Shown here one piece after another: positions 1-5,972 of a stretch of DNA of 5,972 bases. The stretch is taken from contig JBEVLT010000237.1 in the NCBI GenBank assembly GCA_040509055.1, forward strand, positions 1 through 5,972. Reading direction: 5' to 3'. The position numbers and the translations under genes were made by a program. Position 1 is the first letter of the stretch. Every line of letters starts with the position of its first letter. The DNA is from JAJKIP01 sp040509055 (GTDB lineage Bacteria > Bacteroidota > Bacteroidia > Chitinophagales > Chitinophagaceae). Under the pieces are notes generated by a model that made no database searches, had not been told where the DNA came from, and saw nothing but the letters and a program-made list of their open reading frames with translations.

Positions 1-66
1 CCTGAAATGAAAGTAAAAAGCAAAGCTGCCAGCAGAGCAACGGGACGCTTTGTTCAACCTGGGGCT

Positions 67-960
67 ATGATTAAAATAGTAATTCCGTTCATCCAGGCAG
101 CCTTGATAACGGCATCCTGCAGCAACCCTGATCATAAAAAAATGACATCTTCGGCAGATCACACTACAAAACCCGACAGCACAAGCGGCTATGCCCCGGT
201 AAACGGGCTGAATATGTATTTCGAAATTTATGGCACAGGCGACCCGCTGGTGCTCATTCATGGCGGCGGCTCCACCATTCAAACAACGTTTGGACGGGTG
301 ATTCCTGCTTTGGCAAAAACGCACAAGGTCATCGCCGTGGAAATGCAGGCGCATGGACGCACAGCCGACATCGACCGGCCGCTCAGCTTTACCCAGGATG
401 CCGATGATATTGCCGCCCTGCTCCGCTATTTGAAAATCGACAAAGCAGCTGTTTTCGGTTTCAGCAATGGCGCCAGCACCGCGCTGCAGTTGGCTATCCG
501 CCATCCTGAGCTTACCGGCAGGATCATCATAGCTTCCACGTTTTACAACCGGGGTGGGGCGCCCTCCTGGTTTTGGGATATGATGCGCAAACCGGGCTTT
601 GAAAGCATGCCACAGGTATTTAAAGATGAGTTCCTGAAAATAAACCCGGATACCAATGCCCTTCACAGGATGTATGACCGGGACGTGGCCAGGATGCAAT
701 CCTTTCCCGACATTTCAGATCAGCAAATGAAAGCGATCACGTCGCCGGCACTGATCATTGCCGGCGACAAAGATGTGGTGACCCCGGAACATGCCGTGGA
801 GATGCACCGCTTGCTGGCCGGCTCCCGGCTCGCCATCATTCCCGGCGGGCATGGGGATTATATCGGGGAGATCACCACGGCGCAGGATACAGTGTTGATT
901 GCGGCAACGGTCAGCATGATCGATCAATTCCTCCATGAACCGCTGCCGGAGAAAAAATAA
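67..960 (+). CDS. alpha/beta hydrolase, probable lipoprotein
   Basis: Serine hydrolase of the alpha/beta-hydrolase fold, substrate unknown, probably anchored in the envelope. From the ATG at 67 it has 297 residues. It opens with a short hydrophobic segment ending in T-A-S-C, a relaxed lipobox with Cys18, followed by a polar Ser/Thr/Lys/Asp linker. The catalytic core shows HGGGS (65-69, oxyanion hole), the nucleophile elbow GFSNG with Ser133, GDKD with Asp236 as likely acid, and GGHGD with His262. The frame is open leftwards to the window edge and has another ATG at 7, but the 20 extra residues are basic and not signal-like, so 67 is preferred. HGGGS and the downstream motifs resemble esterase/haloperoxidase-type enzymes. 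Without a lid signature I cannot choose between esterase, lactonase and C-C hydrolase. A DUF4256 gene starts 26 bp downstream, so co-transcription is plausible. The fold call is firm. The lipoprotein call is moderate because Thr at -3 is unusual. Confidence 0.88.
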   Translation: MIKIVIPFIQAALITASCSNPDHKKMTSSADHTTKPDSTSGYAPVNGLNMYFEIYGTGDPLVLIHGGGSTIQTTFGRVIPALAKTHKVIAVEMQAHGRTADIDRPLSFTQDADDIAALLRYLKIDKAAVFGFSNGASTALQLAIRHPELTGRIIIASTFYNRGGAPSWFWDMMRKPGFESMPQVFKDEFLKINPDTNALHRMYDRDVARMQSFPDISDQQMKAITSPALIIAGDKDVVTPEHAVEMHRLLAGSRLAIIPGGHGDYIGEITTAQDTVLIAATVSMIDQFLHEPLPEKK

Positions 961-986
961 CTGATAAACAGAAAAAAGCATAAACG

Positions 987-1562
987 ATGAAGAGCGGAAA
1001 TACGCATAACAAAAAACTGTCGTCGGCCGAGCAGTCGGGGCTGCTCGGCATCCTGCAGGCCCGTTTTGAAAAGAACAAGGCCCGTCATAAGGGCATCGAA
1101 TGGGCGAAAGTGCAGGCCAGGCTGGAAGCTGCTCCCGAAAAGTTATGGTCGCTCCAACAAATGGAAGATACCGGCGGTGAACCGGATGTAGTTGGTTTCG
1201 ACAAAAAGATCGGTGAATATATTTTCTATGATTGCTCGCCGGAAAGCCCCAACGGGCGCAGAAGTGTATGTTACGACCAGGAAGCGCTGGCGTCAAGAAA
1301 GGAACACAAGCCGAAAGACAGCGCACTGAATATGGCCGCAGACATGGGTATTGAAATGTTGACGGAAGCGCAATACCGGGAACTGCAGCAACTGGGAAAA
1401 TTCGATCTGAAAACCTCGAGCTGGGTACAGACGCCGGATGCTATCCGCCAGCTCGGCGGCGCCCTGTTTTGTGACCGCCGTTACGATACCATCTTCCTGT
1501 ACCACAATGGGGCGGAATCGTATTATGCCGCCCGGGGGTTCCGTGGCATACTGCGGGTATAA
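987..1562 (+). CDS. DUF4256 family protein
   Basis: Small soluble protein of 191 residues with no signal peptide or membrane segment. I recognise it as DUF4256, a conserved family of unknown function. The family-typical blocks are present in order: RHKGIEW and the Glu/Lys-rich stretch near 33-55, TGGEPDVVG (62-70), the EYIFYDCSPESPNGRRS region (77-92), a central block containing MGIEMLTEAQYREL, and a C-terminal LGGALFCDRRYDT...YHNGAESYYAARGFRG block. The length is about full for the family, so the gene appears intact. The high density of invariant-looking Cys, Asp, Arg and Tyr suggests an active or binding site, but no reaction is known to me. It begins 26 bp after the hydrolase stop, preceded by an A-rich leader (aaacagaaaaaagc) rather than a Shine-Dalgarno, as is usual in Bacteroidota. 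The family assignment is from memory of its motifs. Confidence 0.88.
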   Translation: MKSGNTHNKKLSSAEQSGLLGILQARFEKNKARHKGIEWAKVQARLEAAPEKLWSLQQMEDTGGEPDVVGFDKKIGEYIFYDCSPESPNGRRSVCYDQEALASRKEHKPKDSALNMAADMGIEMLTEAQYRELQQLGKFDLKTSSWVQTPDAIRQLGGALFCDRRYDTIFLYHNGAESYYAARGFRGILRV

Positions 1563-1613
1563 GCGCCGGACTGGTGAATATTTTTCTTAACCGTATAATA
1601 CTGTTGTATAAGC

Positions 1614-2753
1614 ATGGGCTGGAAAGCATCGGTGGTCATTGTCAACAAACCAGTACAGGCCGATTACGAATTACTGCTCCGGGAATTAGGGTTTTTCAAC
1701 CTGGTAAAATCAGGGGATGAGCCATTTGAATCCGTGATCAATCCCGATGACAATAAAGTGTATATCGGAGCGTACAAGAATAACCTGCTTATTTGTGCGG
1801 CCGGTTTGCCCATGCAGTTTTTTGAAGATCACGAAACAGAAACGGAGAAAGCGCTGACCGGCAAATTTCCGGGTTCTGAAATTTGTTCCATCGTGTTACA
1901 CAGCGCTGTGAACCTATGGGGGTATGCCGTCCTCAGTAACGGAAAGAAGATAAGAGTAAGGGCGGGAAGTGCCGATAGCGGTACTTTCATTGAGAGCGGG
2001 GAACCGCTGGAAGAAGAAAAAGACCTGTTGGCCATGTCTACAATGGGTGATGACGGGCAGCGAACCTATATTTTCCCGGATATGGACGATGACCCCATGA
2101 CGGAAGACCAGGTCGGAGAAAATTACGTATTCGCTATTTGTAAAAGATACTTCGGCGAAGAGCTTGACCAGGCAGATGAGCTGCTGTTTGAAACCGTTTT
2201 ATCAGGTTACTCGTTTGGTCAGGCAGCGCCTTTACAAACCGGTATTGAAGAAGCAAGTCCCGGAAAGCCGGCAAGGAGCCGCAATCCCTGGTGGAAACGC
2301 AGTGCCGGACCCGTCAATCTTACCGGGCATTGGAAAGGTCATTATACTTATGGCAAAGGTTACCCCGGGCCATTCATCGGCAGGTCGGAGCCTTTCGAGC
2401 TTGATCTGAGCGATGTAAACGGAATTTTGTCCGGTACGTGCATCGATGAGCTGGTGCTGGAAAAAGAAGGAAACGAGTCTTATATCATCGGGACCTTCAG
2501 GCAAAACAAAATAGCGTTTAAGAAAAGGTATAAGTACTATTTTTCAATGGATGAATCGGGAGCCCGTATGCCGGACGACCAGGTTACACCGGATGGAGTT
2601 GATTATACAGGTAAGCTGCGAAGAAGGTTTTTTTCACGGAAAATCTATATCTCCGGCCAATGGAGCATCACGTCAACCTTCAGGGATGAAACTGACAGGC
2701 TCCAAACATTTGTCTGCGGCGGAACATGGAAAATGGAGAAAGCTATCAGCTGA
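1614..2753 (+). CDS. two-domain protein of unknown function (possible DUF6928-like N-terminus)
   Basis: Protein of 379 residues with no signal peptide, so probably cytoplasmic. Residues 1-205 form one unit that starts MGWKAS and includes INPDDNKVYIGAY (42-54), a hydrophobic LLICAAGLP strand, a LHSAVNLWGYAV strand, RVRAGSADSGTF (115-125) and the acidic TEDQVGENYVFAICKRYFGEEL region (163-184). This resembles a family common in Bacteroidota that I tentatively equate with DUF6928. A Pro/Ser/Arg/Trp-rich linker (206-232) leads to a second domain (about 233-379). That domain opens LTGHWKGHYTYGKGYPG, continues with ELDLSDVNGILSGTC, an IIGTF strand and a DYTG strand, and closes GQWSI...FVCGGTWKM. The alternating G-x-W/G-T-F/G-T-W strands suggest a small beta barrel or sandwich, possibly calycin-like, but that is inference. 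It follows the DUF4256 gene by 51 bp. I assign no function. Confidence 0.85.
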   Translation: MGWKASVVIVNKPVQADYELLLRELGFFNLVKSGDEPFESVINPDDNKVYIGAYKNNLLICAAGLPMQFFEDHETETEKALTGKFPGSEICSIVLHSAVNLWGYAVLSNGKKIRVRAGSADSGTFIESGEPLEEEKDLLAMSTMGDDGQRTYIFPDMDDDPMTEDQVGENYVFAICKRYFGEELDQADELLFETVLSGYSFGQAAPLQTGIEEASPGKPARSRNPWWKRSAGPVNLTGHWKGHYTYGKGYPGPFIGRSEPFELDLSDVNGILSGTCIDELVLEKEGNESYIIGTFRQNKIAFKKRYKYYFSMDESGARMPDDQVTPDGVDYTGKLRRRFFSRKIYISGQWSITSTFRDETDRLQTFVCGGTWKMEKAIS

Positions 2754-2762
2754 TCAGGTAAA

Positions 2763-2843
2763 AAAATGTCAAAAGCAATTCCATTAGGTCAGGTAGCAGG
2801 GAAGGTTTGTAAAACCTCTCCTGTCCGGTCCTGTTGACATTTT
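2763..2843. repeat. nested inverted repeat between genes, candidate terminator or RNA structure
   Basis: The gap before the glycosidase gene holds nested inverted repeats. The outer arms are a perfect 10-bp pair, AAAATGTCAA (2763-2772) and TTGACATTTT (2834-2843). Inside, CAGG (2790-2793) can pair with CCTG (2830-2833), CAGG (2797-2800) with CCTG (2820-2823), and AGGTTT (2803-2808) with AAACCT (2812-2817) around a GTA loop. The outer arm begins ten bases after the stop of the preceding gene. An A-run on one side and T-rich sequence on the other give it the look of an intrinsic, possibly bidirectional terminator. A 17-base one-sided bulge (2773-2789) makes it an imperfect one, so a leader-RNA structure for the next gene is an alternative. 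Confidence 0.45.
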
Positions 2844-2890
2844 GCTTATTTTGGAATCCAAATCTTTCTTCTGCTGTGACAACTACTACG

Positions 2891-4507
2891 ATGACCGGGA
2901 AAGCGGCACCGCTTACCGCCATGCTCCTGTTGGTGGCAGGTTTGTGCCTGCATGCCCAGGCAAAGGTGGAACAATACAAACGCTTTGAAACTTCCCTGCT
3001 TTATACACCCGGTGGCAATGGTTTTAAGGACATCACCCTAAAAGCAACGTTTATTCATGACGATACCACCGTTACCGTAAGTGGTTTTTACGATGGGAAC
3101 GGCATTTACAGGATCCGCTTCATGCCGGCATACACGGGCATATGGCGTTTTACAACATCCAGCGATGTACCGCAACTAAACAATCAAAAAGGAAGTTTCG
3201 AATGCGTAAGGGCTGCACCCGGTAATCATGGAATGGTAAAAGTGGCCGGTGTATTCGGTTTCGGGTATGCTGACGGCACGCCCTATTTTCCTTTTGGAAC
3301 GACAGCCTATGCCTGGACACATATGAGCGATCCGCTGCAGGAAATTACCCTGGCTGCGCTGAAACCCAGCGGTTTCAACAAAATAAGGATGTGTGTGTTT
3401 CCCAAGTTCTATAACCTGGTGACGGAAGAGCCGATGCTTTATCCCTTCGAAGTAAAGGGCGTAAAAACAGACAGCAATGGCAAGGTCAGTAAGGCTTGGG
3501 ATTTTGAAAAATTCAACCTGGCTTTCTTCCGGCACCTGGAAAAACGCATCGACGACCTTGCAGGATTGGGTATCGAGGCGGACCTGATCCTGTTTCATCC
3601 CTATGACAAAGGGCAATGGGGGTTTGATACCATGCCCGAAGAAGTGAACCTGCGCTATATCCGGTATATCACGGCGCGATTATCTTCTTTTAAAAATGTG
3701 TGGTGGTCGCTGGCCAATGAATGGGATTATGTCAGGTCCAAAACAATAGCTGACTGGGATCTGTTTGCCGGGACAGTGGTGCAAAATGACCCGTATCGCC
3801 ATTTATTGTCCATTCACGGGGCCACGGCTACCTATTACGATTACTGGAAACCGGCCTTCACGCATGTCAGCATACAGGATGAAGCGCCGGTGCAGAGCTT
3901 ATACGCAGCCGCTTTGCTGCGCAACATCTATCGCAAGCCTGTCATTTGCGACGAGGTGGGGTATGAGGGCAACCTGAAATCGCGCTGGGGCCGCTACACC
4001 CCGCAGGAAATGCTGTACCTCATCGTCAATGGCGTGATGGCCGGCGCCTATGTCACGCATGGGGAATGCTACATGTATGGCAACGGGAAAGACACGATAT
4101 TCTGGGCCAAAGGCGGCCGTTTCAGGGGTGAAAGCTGGAAAAGGATCGGCTTCCTGCGCAAAATGATCGAAGCATGTCCCCATTCCCTGCAGATGGCCGA
4201 TATCAGCAGAGACAACCAGACATCGACAGCAGGGGAGGGCTACTATTTTGTCACGCTGGGAAAGGAAGCCGGGAACAATTGGAAGTTCAGCCTCCCGGTA
4301 AAGAATGCAGACTATAAAAGATTGGGCGCAGGAGTCAAATTCAGGGTAGAGGTCATCGATACCTGGAACATGACCGTTACGGCCTGCCCGCAAACCTTTG
4401 AGACAAAGACAGACGAAGATGGCTACCGGGTGAGCGATAAAAGCGGCGGCACTGTAGCCCTTCCTGCGAGGCCTTATATTATCCTGCGCATTACAGCGAT
4501 GCCATAG
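2891..4507 (+). CDS. secreted glycoside hydrolase, DUF5060/DUF4038/DUF5605 type
   Basis: Predicted exported glycosidase, 538 residues from the ATG at 2891. That start gives a clean signal peptide (MTGK, a hydrophobic core LTAMLLLVAGLCL, then cleavage near HAQA). The frame extends up to a TTG at 2834, but the extra 19 residues precede the signal and overlap an inverted repeat. After cleavage comes a DUF5060-like Ig domain (about 27-112) with GFYDGNGIYRIRFMPAYTG and GSFEC. A TIM-barrel domain follows, opening DGTPYFPFGTTAYAW (DUF4038-like), with WWSLANEWD carrying the presumed acid/base Glu277 and ICDEVGYEG carrying the presumed nucleophile Glu355, the clan GH-A arrangement. The C-terminus (about 447-538) is DUF5605-like: VIDTWNMTV and LPARPYIILRI. 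The substrate is unknown, and plant or microbial polysaccharide is the family-level expectation. No SusC/SusD pair lies within the window. The protein looks full length. Confidence 0.9.
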   Translation: MTGKAAPLTAMLLLVAGLCLHAQAKVEQYKRFETSLLYTPGGNGFKDITLKATFIHDDTTVTVSGFYDGNGIYRIRFMPAYTGIWRFTTSSDVPQLNNQKGSFECVRAAPGNHGMVKVAGVFGFGYADGTPYFPFGTTAYAWTHMSDPLQEITLAALKPSGFNKIRMCVFPKFYNLVTEEPMLYPFEVKGVKTDSNGKVSKAWDFEKFNLAFFRHLEKRIDDLAGLGIEADLILFHPYDKGQWGFDTMPEEVNLRYIRYITARLSSFKNVWWSLANEWDYVRSKTIADWDLFAGTVVQNDPYRHLLSIHGATATYYDYWKPAFTHVSIQDEAPVQSLYAAALLRNIYRKPVICDEVGYEGNLKSRWGRYTPQEMLYLIVNGVMAGAYVTHGECYMYGNGKDTIFWAKGGRFRGESWKRIGFLRKMIEACPHSLQMADISRDNQTSTAGEGYYFVTLGKEAGNNWKFSLPVKNADYKRLGAGVKFRVEVIDTWNMTVTACPQTFETKTDEDGYRVSDKSGGTVALPARPYIILRITAMP

Positions 4508-4537
4508 GCATGCCTGCAACGCGGATACCCTGATGCT

Positions 4538-4550
4538 GCTGTCAGACAGC
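4538..4550. repeat. short perfect inverted repeat in intergenic gap
   Basis: GCTGTC-A-GACAGC is a perfect 6-bp inverted repeat around one base. As RNA it would fold as a 5-bp stem with a CAG loop. It lies in the 76-bp gap between the glycosidase and the protein-glutaminase-like gene. No T-run follows (the next bases are ccggaagaaaag), so it is not a convincing terminator. A second palindrome, AGGCATGCCT, spans the glycosidase stop at 4506-4515. Either could be a protein-binding site or chance. Confidence 0.3.
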
Positions 4551-4583
4551 CCGGAAGAAAAGAAATAAGGCTATCTTCAATCA

Positions 4584-5213
4584 ATGAATATCGTTCCCGC
4601 TCTTTTCGATTATCTTCTCTCCGATGTTGGTTTTCCACGCCACACCATGTCCCGGGAACAGGCAAATAAACTCTTTGATTATTTCCGGCAACATCCTTTG
4701 TTTAACTGGAAAAATGCCAATAATGGTTGCGAAGGCAGGGCCGATGCGGTATGTGTATTGCTGGATGAATGGAAGATACCCAATCACAAAGGGTGGGCAT
4801 TCGGAGGTTCCTATCTTAAAAAAAATCACGTAGGAGAACTAAAACAAAACTGGAAATACCATGTGGCCCCTGTTCTCCCGGTAGAAGAAGAGGGACAAAT
4901 CCGGTTTTATATCCTCGATCCTGCTACGGCAGATTCTTTACAGCTTATCGGGGAATGGGCGGCTGCTATTACCCTGGTTCCACACAGTTATTATTTTATC
5001 CGCCAGTCGCACTGGTATATTTTCCCGGCGCAAAACATTGGTACTTCAAAATGGAATACCAGGAACAGGCAAAACAGGAAATGGATGATCCAATGCCTGG
5101 CCGGCATCAATGGGCTGACCGCGGCAGGTAAAGCCAGACTTTGCTTTCATAAACCTCTGCTTAAAAATATTGCGGCATCATTCGAAAAAGTGAAGCGCGA
5201 TAAACCGTGCTGA
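4584..5213 (+). CDS. protein-glutaminase-like Cys-His-Asp enzyme
   Basis: Protein of 209 residues that I read as a protein-glutaminase-fold enzyme (Gln_deamidase_2-like). This family deamidates protein glutamine side chains to glutamate, releasing ammonia. The triad is visible: Cys49 in NNGCEGRADAVC, His93 in NWKYHVAPVLPV, and Asp112 in FYILDPATAD. The spacings of 44 and 19 residues are close to what I recall for the Chryseobacterium enzyme (41 and 20). The segment after the Cys (LLDEWKIP...KGWAFGG) and a later Trp/Tyr-rich part (PHSYYFIRQSHWYIF) also fit the fold. The characterised secreted enzyme has a signal peptide and a pro-region. Here the N-terminus (MNIVPALFDYLLSD) is not signal-like and only 48 residues precede the Cys, so the protein is probably made without export by Sec. 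The basic C-terminal tail (about 160-209) is unassigned. Its substrate is unknown, and a structural or self-processing role cannot be excluded. Confidence 0.8.
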   Translation: MNIVPALFDYLLSDVGFPRHTMSREQANKLFDYFRQHPLFNWKNANNGCEGRADAVCVLLDEWKIPNHKGWAFGGSYLKKNHVGELKQNWKYHVAPVLPVEEEGQIRFYILDPATADSLQLIGEWAAAITLVPHSYYFIRQSHWYIFPAQNIGTSKWNTRNRQNRKWMIQCLAGINGLTAAGKARLCFHKPLLKNIAASFEKVKRDKPC

Positions 5214-5221
5214 CTCCCTGC

Positions 5222-5972
5222 TTACCGCAGCTTCACAAACACCCGGTGAAAATACCGGGTATTGGCTATCTTTTCGTTGTCCCGGCCAAAGACGGGTAAA
5301 TCATTTTCAATCCGGTTGGCGTCGAATTCCAGCGGCCGGTAATTCGTATAGAGCAGCGTATCTGCCAGGTCAAAATCGCATACATCGATAAAGAACAGGC
5401 CGCCAACGCGTAATTTTTTATCAAGGATCTTCAGTTCTCTTTCGAAACGCTGAAAAGTGATCTTTGTCGTTCGCACGACTTTCTTGTCCCGGTTCGCTGC
5501 CCGTTGAAACACAGCCATGCAAAAGATGGCATCAAGCCCGGTGAGTTCGTCGAACAGCCCGGAATGGCGCAGGTCAAATGAAATGTGCTCGTTGGTATTT
5601 TTCAGGTTGCACTCCCTGATGCACCAGCGATTGATATCGATACCCGCAATGATCGCCTGCGGCATGTATTCAATAAGCGAGAAGACTTCCTCGCCGGTCG
5701 AACAGCCAAAGGAAAGGATACGCGGTGCCGGGTGATGTTGAAAATAAAGACGGCACTGTTCAAACAGGCGCGGGTAGCGGTAGTGCAGGGTGAACGTAGA
5801 ATCCTGGAATTGGTGCTTTCGTTTCAGTAACGGCTGGCCCAGGAATTCTCCTCTTCTCCTGGGTTCCCTGAACAACCGGAATGCTTTCCAGAGCGGCCTT
5901 AACAGGCGATAGGTAAATGTATACCTTCGGTTAAGGGAATACACGAATTCCCTGATAGTGTTCTTCAGTTTC
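5222..5972 (-). CDS. SAM-dependent methyltransferase, CheR-like motif I (5' end outside window)
   Basis: Class I methyltransferase. Motif I reads RILSFGCSTGEEVFSL, close to the CSTGEE signature of CheR-type enzymes. It is followed by GIDIN (acidic residue expected to contact the SAM ribose), then LDAIFCMAVFQR as the motif IV strand and LRVGGLFFID as a late strand and turn. The C-terminus is short, ending in HRVFVKLR before TAA at 5224-5222. A GTG at 5944 gives 240 residues, but the frame stays open to the right edge, adding at least KLKNTIREF, which continues the same basic helical style. The true start is therefore probably outside the window. The first 70 or so residues are rich in Arg, Tyr and Phe (RRYTFTYRLLRPLWKAFRLF) and could contact a membrane or nucleic acid. 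I do not see a CheR N-terminal domain or any chemotaxis gene nearby, so the substrate (protein, lipid or small molecule) is open. Confidence 0.85.
   Translation of the reverse strand, partial: KLKNTIREFVYSLNRRYTFTYRLLRPLWKAFRLFREPRRRGEFLGQPLLKRKHQFQDSTFTLHYRYPRLFEQCRLYFQHHPAPRILSFGCSTGEEVFSLIEYMPQAIIAGIDINRWCIRECNLKNTNEHISFDLRHSGLFDELTGLDAIFCMAVFQRAANRDKKVVRTTKITFQRFERELKILDKKLRVGGLFFIDVCDFDLADTLLYTNYRPLEFDANRIENDLPVFGRDNEKIANTRYFHRVFVKLR
5241..5260. repeat. perfect hairpin inside 3' end of the methyltransferase gene
   Basis: ACCCGGT (5241-5247) and ACCGGGT (5254-5260) form a perfect 7-bp inverted repeat around a six-base GAAAAT loop. It lies within the last dozen codons of the - strand methyltransferase and 27 bp past the stop of the convergent + strand gene, a place where a terminator for the + strand transcript would be expected. 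The downstream + strand bases (attggctatcttttcg) are only mildly T-rich, so the terminator role is tentative. Confidence 0.35.

Noticed and set aside
715..1326. 203-codon open frame on the - strand across the hydrolase/DUF4256 junction
   Set aside because: It is antisense to two well-supported genes, is rich in Cys, Arg and Pro without domain pattern, and has no plausible independent context.
1564..1587. CGCC/GGTG mini-hairpin followed by a T-run after the DUF4256 stop, terminator-like
   Set aside because: The stem is only four pairs including one G-T wobble, too weak to support a terminator call.
1594..1606. TATAAT followed by TACTGTTG just before gene 3, promoter-like
   Set aside because: The second motif is one base from the Bacteroidota -7 consensus TAnnTTTG but has no TTTG at the -33 spacing, and it would leave almost no leader before the ATG at 1614. 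AT-rich chance matches are likely here.
2846..2853. TTATTTTG, near match to the Bacteroidota -7 element ahead of the glycosidase
   Set aside because: The position would give a reasonable leader to the ATG at 2891, but the second base mismatches and no TTTG lies 19 to 21 bp upstream. Too weak to list as a promoter.
2834..2890. TTG start extending the glycosidase by 19 residues
   Set aside because: The extra residues come before a complete signal peptide and coincide with one arm of the inverted repeat. The ATG at 2891 explains the protein better.
3899..4519. Long open frame (206 codons) on the - strand opposite the glycosidase
   Set aside because: It lies wholly antisense to a gene with clear domains and catalytic residues. 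Its translation is low-complexity His/Pro/Cys-rich with no recognisable motif, as expected of a shadow frame in moderately GC-rich DNA.

Overview
The window looks like ordinary chromosomal DNA from a member of the Bacteroidota, most likely the Chitinophaga/Niastella branch. The reasons are moderate GC content, A-rich or featureless leaders in place of Shine-Dalgarno sequences, a DUF5060/DUF4038/DUF5605-type secreted glycosidase, and protein families I associate with this phylum. No tRNA, rRNA, CRISPR array, insertion sequence or phage gene is visible, and intergenic gaps are short (8 to 137 bp). The taxonomic call is inference from gene content, not from a marker gene.

Five genes lie on the + strand, followed by one on the - strand. 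From the left: (1) an alpha/beta hydrolase with a lipoprotein-type signal (start best placed at 67); (2) 26 bp later, a DUF4256 protein, a conserved but uncharacterised family; (3) 51 bp later, a two-part protein with an N-terminal region resembling a Bacteroidota DUF family and a C-terminal Gly/Trp/Tyr-rich beta domain; (4) after a 137-bp gap holding a nested inverted repeat, a secreted clan GH-A glycosidase whose true start is probably the ATG at 2891; (5) 76 bp later, a small protein-glutaminase-like protein with a recognisable Cys-His-Asp triad and no signal peptide. Convergent to it, with only 8 bp between the stops, is (6) a SAM-dependent methyltransferase with a CheR-like motif I, cut off by the right edge.

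Genes 1 to 3 could be co-transcribed. The nested inverted repeat before gene 4 is the most likely boundary between transcription units. I see no single pathway joining all six genes: no SusC/SusD pair marks a polysaccharide utilisation locus, and no secretion or immunity gene accompanies the glutaminase-like protein. The points most worth following up are the cytoplasmic-looking protein-glutaminase homologue, the unassigned C-terminal domain of gene 3, and the 81-bp nested inverted repeat.
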